From contig JAYKKM010000428.1 of the NCBI GenBank assembly GCA_035772405.1, positions 3,902,001 to 3,966,000 of the forward strand: a stretch of 64,000 nt of DNA, given 5' to 3'. The notes beneath the pieces were generated by a model. That model had not been told where the DNA came from, did no database searches, and worked only from the letters and a program-made list of their open reading frames with translations. This stretch comes from Chrysogorgia sp. JL179-B06. Taxonomy: Eukaryota > Cnidaria > Anthozoa > Scleralcyonacea > Chrysogorgiidae. This document shows, piece by piece, positions 11,716 to 22,831 of this stretch. The position numbers and the translations under genes are program-made. Position 1 is the stretch's first letter. The number at the start of each line of letters is the position of its first letter.

Positions 11716-12716
11716 AGATAAGATAAGATAAGATAAATACTTTATTTAAGGAGGGTAACACATTACATCAAGAGATGATAAACTTGTGGCCCTCAATAAC
11801 AATAGGATAATTAATACATATAAACAGTACACAATAAACTATCGGAATAATATAAAAATATAAAGACATTATAAATGATTAAAAATCTAGTATGCTATAA
11901 TGGTTAAGAAGTAGTCATGTTGTTTATAGCAGATTTAAAAAGTGATGATTTAAAAAGTTTATGCGATGAAAGTTTGCGCAATGATAACGGCAGTTTGTTC
12001 CAAGTTTCTGCTACTGACACAGAAAATGATCGCCCACCTTCTTTCTTCCTTTTAATTCTTGGTTGACAGATTGTGAGTTCGCTGTAGCGGGTTTGTCTTT
12101 CGTGATGTTCTGTGTTTGTTGGTAATAAATCAGTTATATAGGACGGACAACTACCATAAAGGCGATTATGGCAAATCATAGTTTTCCGAATCTCTACTTC
12201 GTCGATGAATGGTATCCAACCAAGTTTTGTGAAAAGGGGAATACTACGTTCTCGGGTTGAGACACCTAAAATAGTTCTTGCTGCTCTCTTTTGCAATTTT
12301 GATATACGGTCAAGATTCTGTTTTGTTGTATTTGACCAAACAATACTCCCATACATCATGACGGATTTCACCGTGGCATTATAATAAGCAATACGTTCTT
12401 TTAATGGGAGGTAAGGCCTTAATTTTTTGAGTAGCGCGATACGTTGAGCCAATTTGCAACTTAATTTATCTATATGTTTCGTAAATGACACTTCATCGTC
12501 GATAATAATACCTAATATTTTCTGGGAGGAAACTTGCTCTATTTGTTTGTCATTTAAGTATATATTTATGGGCTTATCTTCATTATTTAGTTTCTTTCCT
12601 TGTCTTTTTCCAGTTACTAGCATTGTTTTCGTTTTGGTGTGACTAAGGACCATCGAATTCTCATTAGACCAGGTGTTTAAGTTAGAGACATCTAGACATT
12701 CGATAGATCTACGCAA
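11716..12716 (-). pseudogene. 5'-truncated non-LTR retrotransposon, RT C-terminal region
   Basis: The 270-residue minus-strand frame (12716 to 11904) reads NTWSNENSMVLSHTKTK, KILGIIIDDEVSFTKHID, YYNATVKSVMMYGSIVW, KLQKRAARTILG and AETWNKLPLSLR. This is the characteristic thumb and C-terminal region of CR1/L2/Rex-type LINE reverse transcriptases. The catalytic FADD part is missing. About 170 bp past the stop the element ends in a short pentanucleotide array (11716-11737, GATAA units on the plus strand), typical of the 3' tails of such elements. It is 5' truncated as usual for LINE copies, but the remaining frame is intact, suggesting a fairly recent insertion. Confidence 0.85.
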
Positions 12717-12723
12717 AACGAAG

Positions 12724-13330
12724 GTTATGGTGGCGAGTATATTTTAAAAATCACGGAGTCGAACGAATCATAACGGCTTTTCGAATGTACCGGACTTTAC
12801 GGCTTTACGAAGTTCATCAGGTCTCTAGTGTATAAAGTAGCGATTCCTTAGATGATCAAACCACTCGAGAAGCCGTACGAAGAACGAATTCAAACGTATT
12901 GATTTGCCAAAGTGAAATCAAACTTTACTATGCATTTATAGACGTTGGTATATATTATAATAGCTATTAGATTATTCAAGAGATTGACTTGTCAAACGAA
13001 GCGAAGGCTGAATGCACACGTACAATAGCGCGTGGGTCGTTAAGAGTCATTAGTGGTGCAACTCACAAATATTTGCATGTCTTGGGAATATTTAATTGCT
13101 TTGAGGGTACACACTAGGATTTTATGGGTAAACATTAGTCAATATGGGATAATGAGGAATTAGCGTTAAGAACGCCCCACATCCCTTGTAGACTCCTAAC
13201 CCTATTTCACCTTCATAACCCTAAATTTAATTATATTTGGAAATCACAGATTTCAATTCCGACTCCTTGACTCTCACCGGGAGTTGTGCGATCGCCTAAG
13301 CGTTCGACTGAACCTATGGATTCAGCGTTC
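12724..13330. other. no recognisable gene
   Basis: Mixed sequence with no open frame of note. The stretch 12770-12840 has a Penelope-terminal-repeat look (CGAAAAGC ... CATCAGG) but does not form a convincing ribozyme. Confidence 0.35.
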
Positions 13331-14380
13331 GATTGAACCTGTGTTTTCATGGCATCTACAAAGATATCAACCCTAATAATTTTAGCCGTATTATGGCTTA
13401 TCTCGCTTTAGTATGCACAATTCCTATGAGGAAGAAACACTTCGGGAAACAGTGCGAAGAACTGTTCAAGATCTCAAACATATTGAATTGGAAAAAATAT
13501 AAATTTAAACGACATTATGTTTACAGCGTTTTGCTATGCCAAATGCTTATACTGTTGCATGTTGCAACATTTCACCTGAGAGATGAACCCTAAACATTTT
13601 GACCGAATTATCGCTTATCAGGCGTTAGGGTACGGGATTCCTATGAGGAAGAAACATTTCGGGAAGTTGTACGAAGAACAGCCGAAAATCTCAAGCATAT
13701 TGACCTAGAAAAATATAAAGTTAAACCTTTTTGGTTAAACTGCACGACTCGGTTATTTTATGACGCCGTTGTCATGATGTATATTCACGCTGTTAAGGTT
13801 AAGATTTGCATAAGCCTACATGAACCTATAGCCATTTTGGCCGAATTATCGCTAATTATCTCGCGTTAGTGTACGGGATTCCAATGGGGGAAGAAACCCT
13901 TTGGGAAACAGTGTGAAGAACTGTTCAAGGTCTCAAACGCAGCGACATAGAAAAATAATAAATCGTTACTTAGTTTTGGCGTAAAGTATTCTGAAGAAAC
14001 CATTCGCAAAATTATCAGGAATTACAAAATAAGGTTTCCTGGCAGAAAAAGTAATATATCTAAGAGTTTTAAATTGGTTGAACGGCTTTACTTCATAGAG
14101 AACGACCGAGTGAAGAGTTAGAACGAGGATATAAAGCAGACTTGAATAAATTTGTCCACCTTATCTTCGATAAAAGCGTGGGAGCCATTAAGCGTAATTA
14201 AAGGATTACATGTTTGATAGCATAAGCGTTCAAATCGGAAGAAATAACTTGCCGAGCAGTCATTTCGGGAGAATTATCACTTATCTAACCTTCGTTTATC
14301 GATTAAGCGATTCCTGTGTCGAAGAAACACTTTGGGAAGCAGTGTGAACAACTGTTAAGTATTTAAAACGTGTGGAAGGA
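13330..14380. repeat. four diverged copies of a coding-like segment
   Basis: A module around CCTATGAGGAAGAAACACTT followed by GGGAA...CGAAGAACTGTTCAAG recurs near 13423, 13639, 13885 and 14311 with 75-90% similarity by eye. Read in one frame the better copies give SYEEET-x-RE-x-VRRT-x4-LKHI-x-LEKYK. Frameshifts and stops break every copy. I do not recognise the parent protein; it may be an old tandemly duplicated gene or transposon fragment. Confidence 0.45.
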
Positions 14381-14469
14381 ATTGCTTTCAAAACCTTGCT
14401 AGGCCAACTTATCCTACGGCCGATATTTGCATATTTGCCTGAAAGCATGTGTAGAAACAAGGGCACTTA

Positions 14470-14997
14470 GGCCACATAAAAAAAAATAGTTGGTTAGCGT
14501 CCTCGCCCGCCCACAAAAAAGGGCCCGCTCAGGATTTTTTTTAATTTTTTATTTAAAAAAACCCAACTTTTATCGACCATAAAAACAGTAGAAAACCATG
14601 AATTTTCGCGACTTTCGTGTGAATATTAAAATCTGTTGATTTTCTTCAAGTTTTATTAAATATATGCAAATAAAATTTATGAAATGCCATTTGTGGTAGC
14701 CACAATAACTCGAGAGGGTTGTAGCACGTCGGTGAAAGAGTGGTATGGTTGCTCTGTGGAGAATGATGTTTCTTTAGCAGACTTTTACGACGAATTTTTT
14801 AATGGAACGTTCGACAATGAGCCAGTGTTTGACGACGCTCGTCAAAGTGTTATATATCTGTTCTGCGCAAGTAAATCCAGTTTCGGACCTAAAACCAAGG
14901 CGTTAAAAATAGTATAAATTTTTAAAAAAAACCGCCCGCCCGCCCACTTTTTGGCAAAAGCTAAGGACGCTAACCAACCATTTTTTTTTATGTGGCC
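14470..14997. mobile_element. non-autonomous DNA transposon with TTA target duplication
   Basis: The ends GGCCACATAAAAAAAAATRG at 14470 and their inverse at 14997 are flanked by TTA (14467-14469 and 14998-15000), the duplication made by PIF/Harbinger-type transposases. Inverted similarity continues through GTTAGCGTCCT and CCCGCCCAC. The 528-bp unit carries a 77-codon open frame at 14684-14917 (+) of unknown nature, which I do not call as a gene. Confidence 0.75.
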
Positions 14998-15159
14998 TTA
15001 TGGAGATATATAAAACCTTATTAATACGCGACACAAATATAGAGTTTGTGAGGGACGGAAATAATTATCTAAGCCTCTTTCACCTTTACGATCCCTAACC
15101 CTAGTCTCGTGTACCTTTGGGGCCTCCAGCGTATACTTAGACTGCGCTCTGTGTGTGTA

Positions 15160-15250
15160 TTAGGCCCGTTTAGGCCCTATCTGGCCTTCTTTGGCCCGAT
15201 AAGGCCTTTTGGCCCGTTCGTAGGAAGGAGCTTATACGGTCATCACGCTC
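15160..15250. repeat. GGCC-rich short repeat, also at 16256-16310
   Basis: TATTAGGCCCGTTTAGGCCC and the following 35 bases occur at about 15160 and again, same orientation, at about 16256. The second copy lacks the last part. Function unknown. Confidence 0.7.
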
Positions 15251-15773
15251 CCTTCACGCTATTCAGCGTTCAATTGAACCTGTGTTTTCACCGCAGGAAA
15301 AACGTGGGGTGGCACGAATACGAAATCGTACTGATTTTTAGATTTAAACATAGAAACGAGGCAGGGTGAAACGGAGCGAGAAATCTAATTAAAATTCAAA
15401 CTACGACAAACCATTCGCATAAATTATCGAGCATGCATGGCGTTTTGTTATAGCTTTAAGGCGAGTTTAAACGAATTCCCTTCGTTTATCTACACTCTTG
15501 TTTTGTAATATGTTAGGAATAAAGACATACAAACACTTTATAGAAGGTGCAAACGGTTTATTTTTTCTAGCTATAGGAAATTACATGTGCGGATATTAAC
15601 AGCTAATTACACAATCGTTTTAGACAAATTGTCCGGATCTTACAGTGTCCTCTAGTTTGGAGCGTTTAAATTTAACACGCTGACGTCCTCCGTTAACAAC
15701 AAGTTGCGTTTCTTTCCTTTGTGCTCGATGGATTTTACATTGAGAACTTTGCACGAAGCGTTGTATTTACAAA

Positions 15774-16167
15774 TTAGCATCGCAGCCACTTCTTAGAGAT
15801 ACCGATTCTTTTTCCACTGTCCAAGATGTGTTCGCTCTTTGACTTTGTATGGGATTTAGATTTCCCCCGCTTTTGTTGTTTATTAATAACAGTTTCTCCA
15901 TGCCGTAATCTTGCAGCTTTTAAATAATTATTAAAGTTTGTTTCCATTTCCTCTTGCCGCTTTATAAGATTTTCCAAAAGTTTTCTCCAGATTTAATTCT
16001 TTACTATCTGCGGTAGTCTGTTCATGACTCTGTCGAGGTACACACATTCCAATTTTACTCCATTTTAACCACCTAGAGCGTTCTTCGATATCCATCTGAT
16101 GTATCTGATCGAGATGGTTTGCCAATCTAACAAGATTAGTGCTTCCACAACCCCAAAGACAGGACAA
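15774..16167 (-). pseudogene. zinc-finger-like domesticated or transposon protein, frameshifted
   Basis: The frame from 16167 reads MSCLWGCGSTNLVRLANHLD then QIHQMDIEERSRWLKW and MCVP, with a C-x3-C and H-x4-H pair that could bind zinc. The continuation (RQEEMETNFNNYLKAARLRH and a basic KRGKSKSHTKSKSEH tail) lies in a different frame ending at 15774, so a frameshift near 15985 splits the gene. I do not recognise a named family. The size and Lys/Ser-rich tail suggest a small DNA-binding protein. Confidence 0.45.
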
Positions 16168-16572
16168 TTTCTACGTGTACGACCAATTATCTCGAACTGT
16201 TTACACCTCCAATGACTCACACGATATGCCGTGCTCTTCTATGAGCATTGCTTTTTATTAGGCCCGTTTAGGCCCTATTTGGCCTTCTTTGGCCCGATAA
16301 GGCCTTTTCATGAAAACATTGGCCCGAAAGTAATGGCAATTGTTCAGTTTGACATTTTCGAATAAGAAAATGAATTCGCTTATGCCTATGCAGTATATCT
16401 ATACCAAATGTGAAGCAAAGTAATTACAATCTCGTTTTTTGTGAGGGATTGTTTATCATGTGTCATCGAGCAACTCTACATTTTGAATGGGGAGACTTCT
16501 ACAAACAAAAAGATAAAACTTTATCTGAAAATTTGGAACAATGTTAGAAAGGTTGTTTATGGTTGATACTAA

Positions 16573-16679
16573 AACAATTAGACAACTCGCCCTCGTTGTC
16601 TATGGGCAGATAGTCAACTCGGGCTTCGTCCTCGTTGACTATCTGCTCATAGACAACTCGTTCTCGTTGTCTAATTGTT
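16573..16679. repeat. nested palindrome
   Basis: AACAATTAGACAACTCG ... and its inverse frame a second inversion (CAGATAGTCAACTCG / CGTTGACTATCTG). About 107 bp can fold into one hairpin of some 50 bp. Confidence 0.8.
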
Positions 16680-16734
16680 AAATAGTCCTTTAGTCCGCCG
16701 CGTTTACGTTGCTAAACAACCTAGACGCAAAATT

Positions 16735-16905
16735 TCAGAAAATGTATGCGCAACAGTTACCTGTATGGTTATTTCCAGAGATATCAATATAACAAAGAGG
16801 TGGTTTAATTTTGGATGTTTTTCAGCTGGACAGGAAAGAGTTAAGTTATTCTCTTGTGTGCCATTGGTTATATTTTCACACATGAATGAGCTTACGCGGT
16901 TTTGA
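16735..16905. repeat. dispersed repeat, inverted copy at 63690-63830
   Basis: The block GTTATTTCCAGAGATATCAA with flanks GAAAATGTAT and GGACAGGAAAGAGTTAA is found reverse-complemented near 63690-63825, about 80-85% alike by eye. No coding function is apparent. Confidence 0.7.
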
Positions 16906-17091
16906 TTGGATGTATCGGCACATGTGAAAATAGAGATTTTATAACCAGGCTTTACGCAACAAAATTCTTGTGATAAAAAATAAAAAAATAAAAAACTATT
17001 GATATATAAAACTATATATCAATAGTTTTTTTATTTTACTGATATATAAAAAACTATTAATCCTCTATATCATGCTTCCAGTTACTATTAC

Positions 17092-17364
17092 CTTGCAGTT
17101 AATCTGACATATTCCAACATGTGATTCCATAAGAATGGTGCATCTTCCGGTTTGTCTCCATATCGCAATTTGACAGTATCTCCCCAGATAACCACTTCTC
17201 TCCTTAAGTATGCAAACGAGCCAGGTGCAACATAATCAGTCAGACCATTAGCGTCCATGATCCAGCCAGGATGCGCGGCTACATACTTGCCATGCTCTGT
17301 ATACATCATAGATTCTTTAAACTCATCGAAGTCGTCGTCATTCGCCATCAAATCAATGAAATAT
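17092..17364 (-). CDS. AGL: AGL exon (fifth visible), glucanotransferase domain
   Basis: The 273-nt exon reads on the minus strand from an acceptor (TTTTTGAAG|A) to a donor (GCAAG|GTAATAG). Its translation has GKYVAAHPGWIMDANGLTDY, FAYLRREVVIWGDTVKLRYG and KPEDAPFLWNHMLEY. These match the debranching enzyme segment (AHNGWVMG..., YLRRELICWGDSVKLRYG in vertebrates) within the 4-alpha-glucanotransferase half. The first base completes the codon left open by exon 42231-42446 and restores the conserved S-R-Y-F. The exon ends with two bases of a split codon. The next exon is not visible in the window's left 17 kb. Cytosolic glycogen breakdown is the known role of this family. Confidence 0.93.
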
Positions 17365-17515
17365 CTTCAAAAATAAACAAGGGGTGAGCGATGCAGCCAG
17401 CGGCGTCGCTACTGGGTATGTGTATGTGTGTGTGTGGGGGGGGGGAGGGGAGAGGAGGGTGAAACCTTTCAAAAATTTAAAAACCATATAAAAACATTAT
17501 TATGCGGGTTAAACG

Positions 17516-17943
17516 GACAGTTACGGTCGGCGTTAGATCATATTGAGCTAATATACAGGCCGCGTCTTTAGGACGATGTTTTTAGTATAACCTTCAAATA
17601 GGGGAGTGGATGCGTGGGGACTAGGAATGGGGAAAATATACAGCCAAAGGGTTAGGAAGACACTTAAGGCGGGGGGTTAGGGTTAAAAAACTCATAAGGC
17701 GGGGGGGTAGGCTTAGAAAACTCGTTCGGCGGGGGTTAGGGTTAGGATCAAGTTGTTTTGGGGTTAATGGTTATTTGCATGGTTAAGTGACAAAATTCTG
17801 ACGATTATATAGCTCGCTCAAAAGAATAAGCCGAATACTAACCGTACTAGTAACCGTAAAACTAACCGTAATATAAAAAAACATCGTCCCAAAGACGTCA
17901 CTGTACGTTAGCTCAATATGATCTAACGCTGACCGACAGTTAC
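17516..17943. mobile_element. MITE-like inverted-repeat element
   Basis: ACAGTTACGGTCGGCGTTAG at about 17517 is matched inverted at about 17943, and inner blocks (CATATTGAGCTAA; ACATCGTCC) pair too. The interior has GGGTTAGGG-type telomere-like runs. No protein. Confidence 0.6.
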
Positions 17944-18715
17944 TTAGGCCGGGCGTGCGTACAAAGGAGTAAACATTGACGTTTGGTTGTTGAAAGATAG
18001 AACCTATATACCAAGATTTCTAGCTGTGACGTCTGAATGCACGCAAAATAAGACTTGGTCAATTTTATAAAGAAATACGACGCCCGCTAGGCGTTAACTC
18101 GGGCTACTTGCGCTTAATTGTGTCCTGTAAAACACACAATAGAACACACACAAATCAATATTCTCTTTGCAAATTCCGCGATTATTAACCCTAAGTAAGG
18201 TACAGCTAACCGCGATCGGCGTGTACGATTGTAAGCATTGTGAGCGTGTTATAAAAGAAAGCCACCGAAACCTAGACTCGGCTACCACAGGTAGCCTAAG
18301 TAATATAATATTTGGGCGAATTTACCTTTACACCCCCAATCAAAGTGAGTTCGCAACGCCCCCTGAATTCAACGCAGGTGCTTATAGAGCGTTCTCACTC
18401 AATCCCCTGATACTGGAATGTGTGGCGGCCATAAAGAAACGAATCAAAAATCTATTTTTGAGGTAGACTAACATATAGCGGCTATGATGTCAAATGAAAA
18501 CGCTCTATATGAATACAGATACACTATCTTAAGCCCGTTTCAAACGTTGCACAATCGTCGAATTAATCACACGAATTTATTATAATTGAAATCAACTAAG
18601 GGCCTGTTATATGATCCCGGTAAACGGGCTGGCCTGCTTAGCGAGATCTCGCCTCACACTTACTTCCCATTGAAATTTAGATCAAACGTATAATCAACGC
18701 TTCCCGTTTTTTCCC

Positions 18716-18717
<2 letters not shown>

Positions 18718-18782
<65 letters not shown>
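18718..18782. repeat. (AT)n microsatellite
   Basis: About 65 bp of pure AT dinucleotides. Confidence 0.95.
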
Positions 18783-18785
<3 letters not shown>

Positions 18786-18814
18786 CGCTTTACACGATCA
18801 TCAGTTGCCTGATG

Positions 18815-18911
18815 GATTTATGGTGAAGGAAAATTTCGAGTGTTGCAAATACATACATTTTAAGACCAAACCGGGACCAGTTGCGAAAAATGCAACTTCA
18901 AGGCCTTCCGT
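18815..18911 (-). repeat. SINE tail, inverted partial copy
   Basis: The reverse complement of this stretch matches the tail of the SINE at 6803-6890 (GGTCCCGGTTTGGTCTTAAA and flanks). The tRNA-like head is missing apart from its last bases. Confidence 0.8.
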
Positions 18912-18964
18912 CTAGTCTCGTGACTAGGCTTATGGAAAGTACAAGGACATTTCATTTCGGCAAC

Positions 18965-19122
18965 GGCTTCCGTAGCTCAGTGGTCAGAGCACTGCACTAG
19001 CATCGCAGGGTCGCGGTTCAATTCCAGCCGGAAGGCCTTGAAGTTGCATTTTTCGCAACTGGTCCCGGTTTGGTCTTAAAATGTATGTATTGCAACACTC
19101 GAAATTTTCCTTCACCATGAAC
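18965..19122 (+). repeat. SINE with tRNA-Ala-like head (second copy)
   Basis: The head at 18965-19037 is almost identical to that at 6730-6802, with A box, AGC anticodon loop and a slightly damaged B box (GCGGTTCAATTCC). It has the same tail. With the inverted tail at 18815-18911 it makes a head-to-head pair. Confidence 0.8.
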
Positions 19123-21249
19123 CTTTATATATATATATATATATATACTTCTAAGATACTGACACCAGACAGTATGGAAAGAAGAGAGAGGGAAAGCCAG
19201 AAATTAGTTAAAAAATCCCGTTTATTTTATCTATAATAAGGTTAGGGTGATGAATTGGACAATTCCTGGACAAAATTAAAGTAAACGGGATTTTTTAAAG
19301 AACGAGGCAGTTCGATACAGTGCTAAATTTCTGTGTCTGGTACACGAAGTAAGAGCCGCTAGGTTAGTAGAAACACATTACCAGTAACGCTTACTATTAA
19401 ATGGTCATTAAACCGTGTCAAATTGTTGAAAATTGTCATAATAGCATTCATGCTTCGTTCTTTAAAACTACATTACTCTAGGTTTAGCTAAAAGTAATTA
19501 ATAACTACGATTTCACATTCTTTATTTATGTCATTAAATTTAAATAAAAAAGTTGACGGATTTTCTATAATCGCCCCTTCACTGGGCTATCAGTTGGTGG
19601 CTGGCCATAGCATTTGGTCATGCTATGCTAAATTATAATCATCCTGCATATTTTGAAAACAATATATTTCCATATTGTTGGAAATATATTGTTGTTCCAT
19701 ATTGTTGGAAATATCATTTCAATATATTTACATATCACGACCAGTTGTTATGGCCTGCTTCGCCACTGATCAGTATTACAAGGACTACTTAACAGTGAAC
19801 CAATGTACAAAATAGTGAAAGCTCGGAAAAAACCTTGTTATCGTGTGGTGTATATACGTCTGGTTCAATGCTAAACATATTGAAAATTCAACATACTGTA
19901 CGCTGATCTTATCATTGCATAATGTCGACCTTATCATAACGCTGACCTTATCGTTTGGCCCGGACGCAGACACGGACGCGGACGCCGAGGGTATAAAGTA
20001 CATAAACCGTTTTTACGAAGGGTATGTACATTATCGTAATATAACAGACAAGTATGTAATGTATTTAGACTCGGTAATTCCAAAACTGTTTTCAGAATTG
20101 AAATCGAGAAAATATTGGCCGAGATAACGTTCAAAATATACGTACGACGAACCGGCTTTTTAGGATTTGTTATCGACAGACGCGGTGTGGGCACTAGGGA
20201 CCATGGATGGGGAAAAGAAACTCTAGGGGTGGGGTTATATCGTTATATTTCGCGCATCAATTAAAGGCGGGGGTTAGGGTTAGGGTTAGGAAAACACTTA
20301 AGGCGGGAGGGTTAGGGTTAGAATTAAGGGTTGGATTAGGATTAGGGTGTCTATTTTAATCCCCTCGCCCGGCGCGAAGCGCCGGCCGAAGGCCGAAGGC
20401 CTGAGGGCGAGGGTGCTAATATCGACCGGCGTTTAGTCCCTTACACGTGAGATCCAAGCCGTTCCTAGATCTAGGATCAGTTTATATAATTATATATATT
20501 GAAGATCAACGGCCCATGCGCGGCATCGGAAAATTTGGCCCTGGTAACTAGATAATATGGTAAATATCTGCATTTGGATTATAAATATTTAAATTGACCG
20601 TAAAAGAAAAGTAGGTGTTTTGTCGGGTTATACGCTGAATGAAGATTTGAGCTCAAAAATATCGTGAAAAGGCTGTGAAAATGCAATATAGCGTCGTCGG
20701 AAGATGTCAAGTTCGTAAATCAAGTTTTATACGTGGCGTCAAAACTAAAGGTAAACCCGTTTTCGGTTTTTTAAATCTGTTAATTAGTTACAAAGATAGT
20801 TTTGCAAACATATCCGAGTATGTTATTGAGTTATTCAGGCTTTTATTTGATGTATAGCATGATTTTCTAGAGTTAGTAGTTCAAAAGATATCGTCGTCTG
20901 AATTATCTAAAATATTTAGTCGGAGTTTGTCACATCCAATCCAAGCGTCGTCGCTTGTTTCAAACTGTTAGCTATCAGTTACAAAAATATTTTTGTAGGT
21001 ATGTCAGAGGCTGTTAATGAAGCTTTCATTAGATATGTAGAATGAGTTCTTAGAGTTAGTACTTCAAAAGATATTGTGGTCGGAACATTTCACTTTTGGT
21101 ATGTCGTCATGGCAACCGAAATTTAAAATTATTATAACATCAAACCAAGTCAGTTTTAGGGTTAGGATTTGGATTAGGATTAGCGATTATTTGAATTTCG
21201 GTTTGTTGATATATCGAGAAAGCGCCAATCAGACATCACGAAATCACTC
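19123..21249. other. gene-free DNA with telomere-like and GC-rich tracts
   Basis: No gene seen. 20270-20350 holds GGGTTAGGGTTAGGGTTAGG and degenerate versions. 20360-20420 is a GC-rich pair of small palindromes (GGCGCGAAGCGCC, GGCCGAAGGCCGAAGGCC) ending in GAGGGCGAGGG. 19660-19730 repeats CATATTGTTGGAAATAT three times. Confidence 0.5.
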
Positions 21250-21955
21250 TTTGAAGGGCTTTCGCTCGAAATTGAATAGTCCTTACATAAGATATACCAA
21301 TAAATTATGTGCTTTATTATAATATTGCAGAATAACAAATGTTAATACACATTTTGAATGGCAGATTTTATACTTTTATTTAAATTATCCATCACCATTG
21401 TTTCACTCGGTCACTTTGCAACCTCATCCACAATGGAATAATTGCAATACTTGATAATCAGCCTATATAGTGAGTACCAGTACTGGTGGTAAGGATGTAA
21501 AAAAGTACAGATTATAGCTGTATTTATACTGCAAGTCTATAGGATTAACCAGGACCAACCTGGCTGGATGCCACCTTGGGCCTGGCTTACATTTTACTCA
21601 CTTTAATAGTCTAAACATGCACCACACTGGTTATAACAATCAGTGTTTATACGCTCATCTGATGGCATGCTGGTCTAGCCAATGGCTTAGTGTGTTTGTG
21701 TGAACACCTTTGTCCTGTATTAGGCCTAGACAATGCCAGTCCTAGGCTTGCAATTTATATATTTACACAGCTTTTGAAATCTTCTCGAAAGCTTCTCGAA
21801 ATTGAATAGTCCTTACATACCGTAAGATATACCAATAAACTTTAATAGTGTAAACATACACCATACTGGTTATAACAATCAGTATTTATACGCTCATCTG
21901 ATATTATGGCATATGACCTTCTGGCCAATGGCTTAGTGTGTCTGTTTAAATTCAC
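21250..21955. repeat. two tandem copies of a host repeat; insertion target of the Polinton
   Basis: The block from TCGAAATTGAATAGTCCTTA through CTTTAATAGT, ACAATCAGT and GGCTTAGTGTG to CCTTTGT occurs at about 21259-21716 and, shortened, at about 21795-21961. The downstream sequence of the first copy (TCCTGTATTAGGCCT...) reappears after the Polinton at 41264. The first copy therefore shows what the empty insertion site looked like. Confidence 0.8.
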
Positions 21956-21961
21956 CTTTGT
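21956..21961. other. target site duplication, left (CTTTGT)
   Basis: CTTTGT immediately precedes the AGTAGT terminus and is repeated exactly at 41258-41263. Six bases is the standard Polinton/Maverick duplication length. Confidence 0.95.
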
Positions 21962-22130
21962 AGTAGTATAGCAAGTGGGGCTGCGAGCCCAATCGACCTC
22001 AACCGTGAATATAAATACCAAAACATCACCAAATTTGGCCAAGTCACGACTCGACAAATTTGGTGATGTTTTGGTATTTATATTCACGGTTGAGGTTGAA
22101 TAAGCCCACAGCCCCACTTGCTATACTACT
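21962..22130. repeat. terminal palindrome (hairpin) of left TIR
   Basis: Within the TIR, AGTAGTATAGCAAGTGGGGC at the very end is matched inverted at 22130. The arms (about 75 bp each) pair almost fully, except for an internal mismatch zone around CGAGCCCAATCG versus GAATAAGCCCAC, around a loop of about 18 bp. Either end of the element could fold on itself. The right TIR has the same structure in the same loop orientation. Confidence 0.93.
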
Positions 22131-22475
22131 ACAGCGATCGTTAGTCAATCTAAACACCCCTCCCACGTTTTCTACTAAATTGATGCCAAACACACGCGAG
22201 ACTCACGAGACAACACCAAATCACTATTTTAACGAAATACGACACGTTTCGTCAAAATTTAGAGAAAGTTTTGTGTCGTTATTTTCACATTTGTGTTTGA
22301 CAAACTATGACTGACGCGCTCTACCATTGTTTCAATTCATGCGCGAAAAAAAAGCCACTAGATTATGATTCTAGTGACGATGTTTAATAAATTTCAGCGA
22401 GAGAGCCACTAGAGTCTAGTGTTAAATAGATTTCATATGCGATACCTGCTATACGAATCGAGGTCACCTGTCGAT

Positions 22476-22638
22476 GTTGCTAACAACAACATTCCATTGC
22501 GAATAGCAACTACGATTTTTTAAAAAAATATTTTCACTTTGAAAAAATATTTTCACTTTGAAAAAATATTTTCATTTTAAAATATTTTTTTCAAAAAGTT
22601 GTGGTTGCTATTCGCAATGGAATGTTGTTGTTAGCAAC
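22476..22638. repeat. perfect 35-bp fold-back inside left TIR
   Basis: A 35-bp arm at 22476-22510 (GTTGCTAACAACAACATTCC...) is exactly inverted at 22604-22638. The 93-bp AT-rich spacer holds repeats of AAATATTTTCACTTTG. Between 22350 and 22425 lie two smaller palindromes built on CACTAGA/TCTAGTG. Conserved in the right TIR at 40580-40742. Confidence 0.93.
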
Positions 22639-22831
22639 ACACCACGTACAACCACCTGCTGTCGCGCTGACTATGAGAGAAGAGTCGCAGTGTTTGAAGA
22701 AGGACCACCATGCTAAGACTGTCTAACTTTGAGCGCACTCGTTAAATCGTACACTATAAATATCGTGAATAAAAAACCGTTGTGTGAATGGGCTCGTGCG
22801 GTTGTTATGAGACCACCTGCTAACATGCAAA

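Noticed and set aside
12770..12840. Third hammerhead ribozyme (minus strand, CTGATGA ... CGAAAAG)
   Set aside because: No credible stem II or stem III can be drawn; only the two short core strings are present.
14684..14917. 77-codon gene inside the TTA-flanked MITE
   Set aside because: No similarity to a transposase or any domain I know; the element looks non-autonomous.
22476..22638. CRISPR-like or phage-type repeat
   Set aside because: Only one inverted pair with an AT-rich spacer, present in both TIRs of an animal element; it is a hairpin, not an array.
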